A stretch of DNA of 64,000 nt from Chloroflexota bacterium (GTDB lineage: Bacteria; Chloroflexota; Anaerolineae; Promineifilales; Promineifilaceae), in contig JACTMP010000010.1 in assembly GCA_014584575.1 (NCBI GenBank), positions 1 through 64,000 on the forward strand, in the 5' to 3' direction. Both the position numbers and the translations under genes were made by a program. Each line of letters begins with the position of its first letter. Positions within the stretch are counted from its first letter, which is position 1. The notes below the pieces were generated by a model. The model did no database searches. It was given only the letters and a program-made list of their open reading frames with translations, and was not told the DNA's origin. Below, piece by piece: positions 8,917-18,800 of this stretch.

Positions 8917-8950
8917 AGACCTGACAGGTTTCAAAAAACCTGTCAGGTCT
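8917..8950. repeat. Short palindrome AGACCTGACAGGTTT
   Basis: 15-bp arms at 8917-8931 and 8936-8950 with a four-base spacer. It shares its arms with the ~94-bp dispersed repeat but lacks the outer ends. It sits between convergent genes and could terminate either one. Confidence 0.75.
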
Positions 8951-8958
8951 TATCTTAC

Positions 8959-11900
8959 CTATTCAAAATCGAACTGCCACGAGGCGTCGAAGTCGTCCTC
9001 GGCGATGTCATACGTCAACACCGTTTGTGCCCCGGCCGACCAGCACCATTTGTCATTCCACCAGCGGGTAGACCACGATGTCCACGTTTCCGGTTCGCAG
9101 GAGCCAATACCACCGGCCACCCACGCCTCGGCCGACAGTTGGTCTACCGTTGGTGTGCGCTCGTAGGTGAAGGTGATGTCGCCGCGGGCGCTGACCACCT
9201 TGAGGTAGTTGGTATGGACGAACATCCCGGCCAGGCCACCGTAATACTCACCGCCCGCCTGGTCTGACCAATACCAGCCGCCAAAGCGCATCCCGCCATT
9301 GACCGTCATCACTTTAGCCACCTTTTGGCCGTTGACCGTTGTGTCGCCGTAGAGGCGGACATACGCCCCTTTGAGCAGGGTGGTGGCCTCATTCTCACCC
9401 GGTGCAGCCGGTACGATGTGCAGATGATCCAGCACATCGGGGAAGTGGTTCTGCAAGACCGGGCTGTTGGGGTCAATGGTGCCGGCCAGCACTTGCCCGC
9501 CAAACGCACCCGCTCTGAAGGGCACAAAGTTCCAGGCCGCTTCCAGGTTCAGGCCGATGTAACGTAGAACTATGCCACCATCCTCATCACCACCCAGTCC
9601 AAACGCGCCGGTCGCTTCTTCCAGGCTAATGTTCCACATCTCGAAGTCGTGCAGCAGGTTCACATCTTTGTGCAATCCGAGGCCGATTTCGATGGCCTGT
9701 GTACCGGGGTTGTAGAGGCCGGTTAAGTCCAGGGCAACATCATTCCCTACCAGACTGCTTTGTGCATTGTTGCCTTCCAGAATGTAATCTCCGTAGCGGC
9801 TGATCATAAAGCTGACCATATCGGCGTAGAAAATGGGCTGCGGCTCGTCGTTTTGCTGCACAGTCAATTCCATGGCCACCTGGAATGCCTCTAGCTGCAT
9901 CCCCAGCCCAATACCATCCACTTCCACCTGGCCGCGTAGTTTGTTGAAAATCGCCCCCTGTGCGGCGACTGCGCCCAGCGCCCCACCGCCAAAGTTGTCG
10001 GGCAATGATTGACCCGGCTGGCTCTCAAATTCATTGAGTACCTGGGTGGTGATCTGGTAGGTGGGATTGGCAAAGCCGGCATAGGTGGGCCAGACATCTT
10101 CGGTCAATGCTTTGTAACCATCGCGGGTGGTGTTGTTCATACCCAACCGGGAGGCCCAACCGTTCATGTCGGTGTTAGTGGGGGGGGGGGGATTTGTGCC
10201 GTGAATGGCTTCGGACATGGCGCGGAAAGCGGCCGTACCTGAACTTTGCCCCAGGAAGAAGTGAACGTGGACGGGTTCCATAATGACGGCCGCATCTAAG
10301 TCCATGATTTGGGCGCTGATGGGTAGGTCATAGACATCAATGGCGATGGGGGGGACAAAACCATATTCGCGGAAGCCCAGCAGCAGCCCGTGATTTTCCA
10401 GGGCGCTGGAAGCATAGACCAGGTTTTCAAACTCGTGAACGACCTGCACCATGGGCAAGTCCACCCAAACCCGTGCGCCTTTTAGTTGCTCGTCAAAACC
10501 CACATAGTCGTCGTGCAACTGCATCCGCATGTCCGGGTAGTCGCCGGGGTTGCCCGATTCACGCACCAGCAGGCCAAAGTAGGGGGCGGCAATCGCCCCT
10601 TGCACTTCGACGAAGCCGATTTGCGACCAGTCGGTGGGTGGCGGGGTAGCGGCGGTGGCGTTGGGGTCCCACACGGCCGTTTCGCCCAATGTACTCAGCC
10701 GCAACCCCGTCAGCAGCAGCGGGAAGCCGTCGAATTCAAAGTTGGGCCGGTTGGGGGCTACCAGGATGTCATCGTGCGGGTTGCCATCCGGCCGGAAACC
10801 GACGCCGACGCCAACCAATGTGGGCGCGGGCTGACCGGGCAGCGACAGATGCGGCAGTTCCAACGCGCCGATGGTGCGCAGGACACGATCCCAATGTGGG
10901 TAGCCGGGCAAAACGGGCAGCGCCCCTTCGTCGGCAAAAACGGCGTGGTTGAAGTTCACGTTGGTGTTCCAATAGGCCAGGTTTTCATACCCGTTGAGCA
11001 GTTCACCGCCGCCAATGCAGCCATCCAGACCAAACCACATGGAAATGAAACGCAGGTCGAGGTCGGCCGGGAAGGGCAGGTTTACATCGCCGGTAATGTG
11101 GCTGTCGTAGACCAGGTTATCCAGGAAGGAGAGGTCGAAGTTGTCAAGTTCGGCCTCATAGCCGTGAATGTTGGTGCTGAACGGGGTGGCGATTTGCGCC
11201 TGGAAGCGTTCGCTGATGCCGCCGTGCCGGATGTAGCTGTCTACCACCGCGGGCAGCATCGCCAGATGGCCGGAGGGGCACGCTTTCCAGAAGAGGCCAT
11301 GATCGGCGCGGCGCAGGTTGAGGCCCGGTTCTAATTCGGCCGGGTTTTCCAGCCCCAGGTCTACGGTGTCGCCGGGGCGGGTGGACCAGAGGGCGGAGGT
11401 GGGCAGGCCGCTGATGTGCTGGCCGGGGCGCTGGCTGGTGGTGAGCTGGCCCAGGTAGAGTTCGGCGTTGAGCAAACCGGCGATGAAGCCGTTGGGCAGC
11501 ATCCATTCGACGGCGGCGGTATCGGGGGTCACGGCCGTGACCAACCCACCCCTGGCATCCACTTCCAGCCCGGTAAAGTTGACGGTCACAGCCCCTTGCG
11601 GCGCTTCATTGACCGTCTGGTGGTGGCTAAACGTGGCTGTGCCGCCGCCCAACGACCCGCTCACAATCTGGCTGTCCGCCAGGGTGAGGCTTTTGTTGCC
11701 GGGCAAGTCCAGGCTGAAGCCAAAGGGGTAGCTGGCCAGGTAGCTCATGGGCACGGCGCTGCTAAACACGGCATCCAGACCGGCGGCGGTGATGATGGTG
11801 CTGTTGGTCGCCCCGGTGTATCGGCCGCGCAAGAAACCATCGTTGGCGTCACCGGCGTTCGGGTTGCCGGGGGCGGGGCGGTTGTAGCCATTGGCTGCCG

Positions 11901-14900
11901 CCGGGTCATACCGCTCGAAGTAATCCATGCAGCTGCCGGCCATCTGCACACCGGCGGGGGTGACGGTGAACTGGCCGGTGGGGACAACGGTGGTGGGCAT
12001 CGTTTCCAGATTGAAGCCCAGAATGGGGTCTTCGCCGGGGTCGCAGCCGTGATTGGCAATGTTGTTGATGTTGGTCTGGAAAGTGAAATCCAGGTTGGCG
12101 TTGAGCGTTAGATGGGTACCGGCCAGATTGAGCGTGTCCAGTTCAGCGCCATCGGCGTCAATGGTGCGGATGGTGGGCGGCATGATGACGCGCACTTTGC
12201 CAGAGCCGTGACTGATATTGGCGAAGAACGGCCGGGCCACAATTTCCGCCACCTGATAAGCCAGTCCGTCGGCGGGTGTTACCAGGATGGGCGAGCCGGT
12301 GTTGGCGATGACGTTGGCGGTGACAAAGCCGGTGCAGACGTGGTTTTGGGTATCGGCAACGGTGATGTCCTGGAACTGCATGGGGACGAAAACGGGCACA
12401 CCGTTGTTGAGGACACGCAAATCACCCCAGCCGGAGATGTTGTTGCCGATGATGGATGAGATGATCAGGTTATGCACCTCAAAACCATCACCAAAGAGCA
12501 GTGGCTGGGTGAAATCGTTACCCGATGGGTTGATGGCGGTGCAGTTGGGGAGGAAGATGGACTGGTCGGGGGTGTAGAGGGTGCTTTGCACCAGCCCTTG
12601 CCCCAGAGGTACAGGGATGTAACTGCCCGCCTGAGGTTCGGTGTTGGTATCAAACTGCATGGGGATGGTGTAACCGACCGGCTCGCCGGTGCGCACGTCA
12701 AACTCCATGATGCTGTAGAAGTAACGGCCGTGTTGGGCGCTGGAATCTATGTAGTTGGCAATGCACATGGAGGCGGGGAAGATGGGGGTGATCTGGTTGT
12801 AGCCTTCGTCCAGATTGACGCTGCGGAACACGGCATAAAGGCGCAAGTCGTTAATTGACGGGATGTCCTCACAAGAGTCCCAGGCCAGGACTGTGCCCGC
12901 GTTGGGGTTCCAATTCAGTTCGGTGAGTTCAAACTGAATCAGGGGACGACGGCCGTCGCTCAGCGCACGATAAAAGCGTGGTTCGGAAGTCAGTTCACCC
13001 AGGCCGAAATGGAGTACGGCCGTGACGGTATAGCTGTACAGTTCCCCGGCGCGCACGTCGGCATCGTTGTAGGAGCGGGCGCTGGAACCGATGCCGTTGA
13101 TGACGGCGGGATCAGGGTCATTACCGGAAACGGTCTCCCGGTTGAGGCGGAAGGAGTCAATCAGGGGTGAGCCGGGCATGCCCCATTCAACGCGGGCGGT
13201 GGCGTTCCCCAGTTCATCCAGGGAGACGGTGGTGATATTGGTCAGAATGGGATCGGGTAGATTGGGCGGTTGTTCGCTTGTCCATTCATCAATGGTAGCC
13301 GGGTTAGATGGCTCGGAGATGTTGCCAAACTCATCCACCGCCCGCACCGTGCAGGCCACATCAAACAGGGGGAAGGGGGGTTCGTACAGGTCGGTGACAG
13401 TGAAGGCGGGCATATCACCGTTCACGGCCGTTTGTTCCAGCAAGAAGACCTCCTCGCTGCCCACCCAGAAGGTGCAGCCTACCAGATAACGGGTGACATG
13501 TTCATCACCTTCCGCTATCAGGCAGTAATCGGGGGTGGGGTCGCTGGGGGTGGCGGAGCAGAAGTAGGCATCCAGCAGGGGCGGGCCTGGCGGGGTGATG
13601 TCGTGCAGGGTGGCATGGACGGGCATGGTGTATTGGCTGCGGTTGCCGGATTGGTCTACTGCTTGCAGACGATACCAGCGGGCTTGATCCAATTGGGGAT
13701 CATTGTCTATCCACTGGAAGGTGCCTGCGCTGACGGTGGCGATTTCCAGCCAGCAGGCGGCGTCATCGGCACATTCGGCGGCGGGGGTGCTGCTGTTGAA
13801 GGCCAGGGTGCGCTCGATGCGGAAACCGGCCAGGTCGGCGGGCGGATCGGGCATTTCCCAGGAGAGTGTGACCTGGGTGTGGCCGACATTGACGGTGGCC
13901 TGCGCGTTTTGCGGTGGCAGGGGGGGCAGGAAGTCATAGGTGGTGACGGGCACGGCCGTGCTGAATTGGGCGCTGTGGGCGGGCCATTGCCGGATTTGCC
14001 CCAGCGCATCACGCGGGGCCACGCGGTAGACGTAGTCGCCATCCGCCGGGGTGGGGTCGGCGTAGAAATGCTCAATCATCTGGTAATCTTGCGTTACTGC
14101 GCCTGCCAGAATCACGTCTGAATGCACAATGTCTGGCGCGGAAGCGGCAATCGGCTGCACCGAAATTTCGCCGTTGACCTGCGCCAGGGCGTTGGGAGTG
14201 GGGCGGGGGGCGCGGTAAATGTCGTAGCCAATCGTCCAGGCAGCGGGGAAGGCTGTGCCGTCCGGTTCGCCCACATCCCAGCGCAGATAGGCGCTCTGGT
14301 GGAAGCGGCGGTCGGCCTGCACCTGGCCCCAGTCGTCTGATTTGGTATGGGTGAGTTCACTGGTTTCGGGGTTGAGTTGCACGGCCTGGACGTTTTGCGG
14401 CGCGGGCAGCGGTGTGAGTTGCCCGGCTTCCAGTGTGACTTCGCCCAACTGTTCACCGTCGGCGGCGCGTACCACGCGGTAGCTGTAGGTGGTTCCGGGC
14501 GTGAAGTTGGTGTCCAGATAGCCCCAACCGTTGATGAGGGCGATTGGGTAATACTCGTTGCTCAGTTTTTGGGCGACGAGTGTATTTTCATCCAGCATGG
14601 CGTATAAACGGGGGATGCTGGTGATGTTTTGGTCGGCGTATTCGGTGCGCAGGTCGTCGTAGAGGGTGGGCCAACGGCCGTCGGTGCTGTTCAGCGCCAG
14701 AATAGCGGCGGCGGCGTCCGGTTCCCGACCGACGGTGGTTAGCAATTGATATGCACCACCCTCCACGCGGCGGTAGACCTCGTACTGGGTGTCGCAATTG
14801 ACCGTGCAGAACCAGCGGATGAGAGTGCGGTCTGTGCCGGTGGCATAACCGACTGTCGGCGCGTCCAGTTCTTCGGGCACGCTGATGATGGGCAGGAATG

Positions 14901-15030
14901 TCTGATATTCCCCACCGGCACGCACAGCCGCCTGAGACCGTGAGGCGAAGCTGACGGCCAGGATGAATAGAAACAAGAGCAACCCTTTGAGGGGAGTAAA
15001 GTTTCTAAGTGAGAATGATTGTTGGAGCAT
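8959..15030 (-). CDS. Very large secreted protein with fibronectin type III-like domains
   Basis: A 2023-residue protein. The N-terminus has a signal peptide (hydrophobic residues about 15-30, cleavage probably after SRSQAAV). Residues about 55-850 hold several FnIII-like modules, recognised by recurring openings such as APQNVQAV and PPQNAQATVNVG and by VTLSWEMPDPPADLAGFRIER strands. Residues about 850-2023 form a long Asn/Gly/Pro-rich, beta-predicted region I cannot assign. No sortase motif or C-terminal membrane helix is visible, so it is probably secreted or loosely surface-bound. A 12-base C tract in the coding strand encodes four prolines at about residue 1615. A strong hairpin sits just upstream of the ribosome site. 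Confidence 0.85.
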   Translation of the reverse strand: MLQQSFSLRNFTPLKGLLLFLFILAVSFASRSQAAVRAGGEYQTFLPIISVPEELDAPTVGYATGTDRTLIRWFCTVNCDTQYEVYRRVEGGAYQLLTTVGREPDAAAAILALNSTDGRWPTLYDDLRTEYADQNITSIPRLYAMLDENTLVAQKLSNEYYPIALINGWGYLDTNFTPGTTYSYRVVRAADGEQLGEVTLEAGQLTPLPAPQNVQAVQLNPETSELTHTKSDDWGQVQADRRFHQSAYLRWDVGEPDGTAFPAAWTIGYDIYRAPRPTPNALAQVNGEISVQPIAASAPDIVHSDVILAGAVTQDYQMIEHFYADPTPADGDYVYRVAPRDALGQIRQWPAHSAQFSTAVPVTTYDFLPPLPPQNAQATVNVGHTQVTLSWEMPDPPADLAGFRIERTLAFNSSTPAAECADDAACWLEIATVSAGTFQWIDNDPQLDQARWYRLQAVDQSGNRSQYTMPVHATLHDITPPGPPLLDAYFCSATPSDPTPDYCLIAEGDEHVTRYLVGCTFWVGSEEVFLLEQTAVNGDMPAFTVTDLYEPPFPLFDVACTVRAVDEFGNISEPSNPATIDEWTSEQPPNLPDPILTNITTVSLDELGNATARVEWGMPGSPLIDSFRLNRETVSGNDPDPAVINGIGSSARSYNDADVRAGELYSYTVTAVLHFGLGELTSEPRFYRALSDGRRPLIQFELTELNWNPNAGTVLAWDSCEDIPSINDLRLYAVFRSVNLDEGYNQITPIFPASMCIANYIDSSAQHGRYFYSIMEFDVRTGEPVGYTIPMQFDTNTEPQAGSYIPVPLGQGLVQSTLYTPDQSIFLPNCTAINPSGNDFTQPLLFGDGFEVHNLIISSIIGNNISGWGDLRVLNNGVPVFVPMQFQDITVADTQNHVCTGFVTANVIANTGSPILVTPADGLAYQVAEIVARPFFANISHGSGKVRVIMPPTIRTIDADGAELDTLNLAGTHLTLNANLDFTFQTNINNIANHGCDPGEDPILGFNLETMPTTVVPTGQFTVTPAGVQMAGSCMDYFERYDPAAANGYNRPAPGNPNAGDANDGFLRGRYTGATNSTIITAAGLDAVFSSAVPMSYLASYPFGFSLDLPGNKSLTLADSQIVSGSLGGGTATFSHHQTVNEAPQGAVTVNFTGLEVDARGGLVTAVTPDTAAVEWMLPNGFIAGLLNAELYLGQLTTSQRPGQHISGLPTSALWSTRPGDTVDLGLENPAELEPGLNLRRADHGLFWKACPSGHLAMLPAVVDSYIRHGGISERFQAQIATPFSTNIHGYEAELDNFDLSFLDNLVYDSHITGDVNLPFPADLDLRFISMWFGLDGCIGGGELLNGYENLAYWNTNVNFNHAVFADEGALPVLPGYPHWDRVLRTIGALELPHLSLPGQPAPTLVGVGVGFRPDGNPHDDILVAPNRPNFEFDGFPLLLTGLRLSTLGETAVWDPNATAATPPPTDWSQIGFVEVQGAIAAPYFGLLVRESGNPGDYPDMRMQLHDDYVGFDEQLKGARVWVDLPMVQVVHEFENLVYASSALENHGLLLGFREYGFVPPIAIDVYDLPISAQIMDLDAAVIMEPVHVHFFLGQSSGTAAFRAMSEAIHGTNPPPPTNTDMNGWASRLGMNNTTRDGYKALTEDVWPTYAGFANPTYQITTQVLNEFESQPGQSLPDNFGGGALGAVAAQGAIFNKLRGQVEVDGIGLGMQLEAFQVAMELTVQQNDEPQPIFYADMVSFMISRYGDYILEGNNAQSSLVGNDVALDLTGLYNPGTQAIEIGLGLHKDVNLLHDFEMWNISLEEATGAFGLGGDEDGGIVLRYIGLNLEAAWNFVPFRAGAFGGQVLAGTIDPNSPVLQNHFPDVLDHLHIVPAAPGENEATTLLKGAYVRLYGDTTVNGQKVAKVMTVNGGMRFGGWYWSDQAGGEYYGGLAGMFVHTNYLKVVSARGDITFTYERTPTVDQLSAEAWVAGGIGSCEPETWTSWSTRWWNDKWCWSAGAQTVLTYDIAEDDFDASWQFDFE
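10180..10191 (-). repeat. Homopolymer C12 tract inside the FnIII protein gene
   Basis: Twelve consecutive G on the plus strand, read as CCC x4 (Pro-Pro-Pro-Pro) within NPPPPTNT. Tracts of this length are prone to slippage and are the classic basis of phase variation in surface proteins. At length 12 the gene is in frame. Confidence 0.9.
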
Positions 15031-15048
15031 TTTGTTTTCCTTGTTTGT

Positions 15049-15081
15049 AGAAGTTCAACTTCTCATAGAAGTTGAACTTCT
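15049..15081 (-). repeat. Perfect 15-bp hairpin in the leader of the FnIII gene
   Basis: Arms AGAAGTTCAACTTCT (15049-15063) and its complement (15067-15081) with a 3-base loop, ending 18 bases before the ATG at 15030. Each arm is itself close to palindromic. An AAGGAAAA ribosome site lies between the hairpin and the start, so a folded leader could affect translation. It may also just be another dispersed palindrome. Confidence 0.7.
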
Positions 15082-15244
15082 CGTCATTTAACTGGATAAA
15101 AGTGAAGTGCTATTACGCTTCTCACTGTCCACTTTCCTCTGTCCTCTGTTCCTTTCTCTTCCAGTTTGTTGCTGCCATTCCGAGCGCAGTCTTCGGAGCG
15201 AGGAATCTTTCCTCTTCTTCAGCTTGAAGGTTTCCTCACCCTTT

Positions 15245-15709
15245 TCAGGGGTTCGGAATGGCAAGAGCCGGCGCTTCGAGGGTTTGAAATGACAGGCTTA
15301 TGCTTTCCCGCACGGCTTCTTGCATGGTGGTGGCTAACAGGGTGTAAACGGCCGTCCATGCTTCCTCCACTTCGGCCGTAAAATGTGCACCCAACCCCTG
15401 GCCCAGCGTCCACAACAGCGCCGCGCCCACCGTTTGGTAGTGCTGTTCCTGGACGCCGTAACCGATATGCCGGACCCCAAGTTGGCGCACCGCCGGTAAA
15501 ATTCTTTCCGGCTTGTTGAGTCCACCGACGGCAAAAGCCAGCGTGGTGATCAGGTGGTGTTTTTGCTCGCTCATGTCCGCTTTGAAGAGGCGGCGCAGGC
15601 TGGGGTCTAGCTCAAAAAGGCGGTCGTAAAACAGATTGGCCGCAATATCGGCTATCGGTTTGACCATTTCAAAACTTTCTTGCACTAACTGAATTTGTCT
15701 CTGGTTCAT
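15245..15709 (-). CDS. Single-domain globin (bacterial haemoglobin, flavohaemoglobin-type)
   Basis: A 154-residue globin. Tyr28 in NLFYDRLF is the B10 Tyr, Gln49 in ADMSEQKHHL fits the distal E7 position, and His90 in GVQEQHYQTVG is the proximal F8 haem ligand. The pattern is that of Vitreoscilla-type haemoglobin, which binds O2 or NO; no reductase domain is attached. The canonical fold ends near residue 136. The last 15 or so residues (ending APALAIPNP) are encoded by a repeat-like intergenic sequence of the ATTCCGA...GGAATGG type, which also brings the stop codon. Single gene, divergent from the AfsR-like regulator. Confidence 0.88.
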   Translation of the reverse strand: MNQRQIQLVQESFEMVKPIADIAANLFYDRLFELDPSLRRLFKADMSEQKHHLITTLAFAVGGLNKPERILPAVRQLGVRHIGYGVQEQHYQTVGAALLWTLGQGLGAHFTAEVEEAWTAVYTLLATTMQEAVRESISLSFQTLEAPALAIPNP

Positions 15710-15820
15710 GTTATAACGGTCTCCTTTTGCAAGTATTTCTGAATCGTGATGCGTGATGCGTGATGCGGTTACGGGTCACGCATCACGTTCTTCATCCAGG
15801 CACTATAGGCAGCTATCGTC

Positions 15821-15842
15821 ACAAGAACGTGACAAGAACGTG
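15821..15842 (+). promoter_or_regulatory. Two tandem 11-bp repeats (ACAAGAACGTG), possible operator
   Basis: ACAAGAACGTG occurs twice in direct tandem (15821-15831, 15832-15842), 24 bases before the regulator start. An 11-bp period places both copies on one face of the helix. SARP/AfsR-type regulators are known to bind direct repeats of that period, so autoregulation is a fair guess. No -10/-35 pair is clear around it. Confidence 0.4.
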
Positions 15843-15866
15843 AGCTTTTTGGGTAGAATAGGGGGG

Positions 15867-18800
15867 ATGATGCAACTCTCGTTGACCTTATTTGGCGGCT
15901 TCACGGCCGTAACCCCCACCGGTTCCTCCCCTCCTTTCCCCACCGACAAGGCGCGGGCTTTGCTGGCTTACCTGGCGTTGACGCCTGATGCGCCCCTGCG
16001 CCGCGAAGCGTTGGCCGGGCTTTTCTGGCCGGAGCAGCCGGAAGAACTGGCGCGGCAAAATCTGCGCCAGACGCTCTCGCGCCTGCGCAAGAGTCTGGAT
16101 CAGGCGCAGCCTGGTTTGGGCGCGCAACTGCTGACGGTGACGCGGCAAACGGTGGAACTGCACGGGGCGTATGGCACAGCAGATGTGACCGGTTTTGGGG
16201 AGCAGGTGACGGCCGTAGCCAGCCACCCCCATACCACCCTGCCGACATGTTCTGTCTGCCTGGTACGGTTGGAAACGGCCGTCGCCCTCTACCGGCGCGG
16301 CGATTTCCTGGCGGGGCTGTCCTTGCCCGATGCCCCCGGCTTTGAAGAGTGGCTGCTGTTGCAGCGCGAGCGGTTGTACCAGAGTCAATTGGCCGCGCTG
16401 GGCCAGTTAGCCGCCGCTTATGAGCAGCAGGGAGCTTTTGACGCGGCGCATCGTTACGCCTTGTGGCAAATCGAGTTGGAACCCTGGCGCGAAGAGGCGC
16501 ACCGCCAGGTGATGCGCCTGCTGGCCCGGAACGGGGAGCGCGGCCAGGCATTGGCGCAGTATGAAACCTGCCGCCAACTCTTGCAGACGGAACTGGGCAT
16601 TGAACCGGCGGCGGAGACGGTGCAATTGTGGCAGCAAATTAAAGACGGGGCATACCAGCCAACCACGACACGCCGCACACAGATTCACCATTTTCCCAAC
16701 GACCTGACCCCTTTTGTGGGGCGGGAACGGGAACTGGCGGCGATTCTGGCGCTGCTGCGGGAAAAGCAATGCCGGGTGCTGACATTGCTAGGGCCGGGGG
16801 GGATGGGCAAAACGCGCCTGGCGGTGCAGGTGTGCCGGGTGCTGGCGGACGGCGGCGCGACGGCAGATGACGGTTTAGCCTATCACGATGGAGCCTATTT
16901 TGTGCCGTTGACGGCCGTGACCGATGTGGAAATGCTGGTGACGGCCGTTGCCCAGGCCGTCGGGCTGCCGCTGGCCGAACATCTCCCCCCACGCCAACAA
17001 TTGCTCACTTATTTGCGGGACAAACAAATGCTGCTGGTTGGCGACAATTTTGAACAGGTAGCCGCGGGGGCAGAGTTGGTGGCCGCTGCTGCCGCTGCCG
17101 CGCCGCAGGTGCAATGGCTGCTCACCAGCCAGCAGCCGCTCCATGTGCATGCCGAGCGCCGTTTTGTGGTGGGGGGATTGGATTATGCGGCGGCAGAAAC
17201 AGCGGATGCGGTGCAATTATTCCTCAGCAGTGCGCGGCGGGTGCGGCCTGACTTTCGTCTGACCGCCGCCGATCTGCCCGCGTTGTGGGAATTGTGCCGT
17301 TTGTTGGATGGGATGCCGCTGGCTTTGGAAATTGCCGCCGGTTGGGTACGGTTGATGGATTGCCCGGCCATTTTGCGGGAGACGCAAAAGAGCCTGGATT
17401 TTCTGGCGGCGCCCTGGGGTGATGTACCGGCGCAGCGGCAAAGCGTGCGGGCGGTCTTGGCGCATTCCTGGCAGCAGTTACCGCCCCATTTGCAGGGGGC
17501 GCTGCGGCGGATGGCGCTGTTTACCGGTGGTTATACGTTGGAGGCGGCGCTGGCCGTGCTGCCGGATGTCTCCATGACCGATATGGCGGCGTTGCTGGAT
17601 AAGTCGTTGGTGATGTGGCGGGCTGACGGCCGTTACCACATGCACCAATTATTGCGTACCTTTGTGCAGCAGCAGTCGCCAGGTTCCCCCGAAGAGGATT
17701 CCCTCTTCCGCACCGGGCACTGTCGCTATTACCTCCATTTTTTGGCCGACCAGGCGGCAAAACTGAATGGGCAAAACCCACAGCAGGCGATTGCCGCCAT
17801 ACAACATGATCTGGACAATGTGCGCCAGGCGTGGCAGTGGGCGTTGGGGGACCATACGGCTGACCACCTGGCAGACCATATACCGGCGGCGCTTGGCCAG
17901 GCGGTGAGTGGCCTGGGGCGGTTTTACCATGTGGTAGGGTTGTTTGAGGAGGGTGAGAGGCAGTTTTTAGCGGCGTTGGCCATGGCAGAGGGCTGGCCAG
18001 CGTCGGCAGAAACGGCCGTGTTGCAGGCGCAGTTCCATTTGCAGCTCTCTCACTTTTTAGGGCAAACGGGCCAGTATCAGGTGGCGATTGAGCAGGCGCA
18101 ACAGGCGCAAAAGCTGGCAGAGGCGTTGGATGAGATAGATTTGCGGGCGCAGGCAGTTGGCCTGGAGGGTGAGTGGCAGCGCCATCTGGGGCAGTTTGCC
18201 CAGGCGCGACATTGTCTGGACACGGCCGTAACCCTTTTCCCCACACCCAATCGCAACCGGGGCTACGCCCGCGCCCTCAACCAGATCGGCCAGATGTACC
18301 AGATTCAGAGCCGGTATGAGGCGGCGTTGGCGGCCTTTAGCCAGGCCCGGCAGGTATACGAAGCAGTGGGCGACCAGACGGAGATGTCTACATTGTTAGG
18401 CAATATGGCCGAAGTTTATCGGCTGAAGGCCGACTATCCCCAGGCTTTGGCGTGCAGCCAGCAAGCCCTGGCGCTGGCTGAAGCGATTGGCTACAAACAG
18501 GCCATTGTCCAGAATGCCATTGTGTTGGCGGCGATTCAGCAAGACCAGGGGGAGGCGGCGCTGGCGCAGACCACCTGCCAACAGGCGTTGGCGGTCGCCA
18601 AAGGATTGGGTTATGTGCGTGGCATTATCAACAGCCATATCAGCCTGGGGGTCATGTGCCTGGCCCAAAGCAAACTGGCGGAGGCGGCGCAGTGGCTGCA
18701 CCTGGCGCGGGCGCAGGCGGAGGAGGTGGGGCTGCCCGATCTGGTGGCTAAAGCCGCCGGGAAACAGGGGATTGTCCATGCCCATCGCGGTGAACATGAA

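Noticed and set aside
10486..14121. Several long plus-strand frames (282, 231 and 283 codons) opposite the FnIII gene
   Set aside because: They lack family features and lie antisense to one continuous 2023-codon gene; GC-rich DNA yields such frames.
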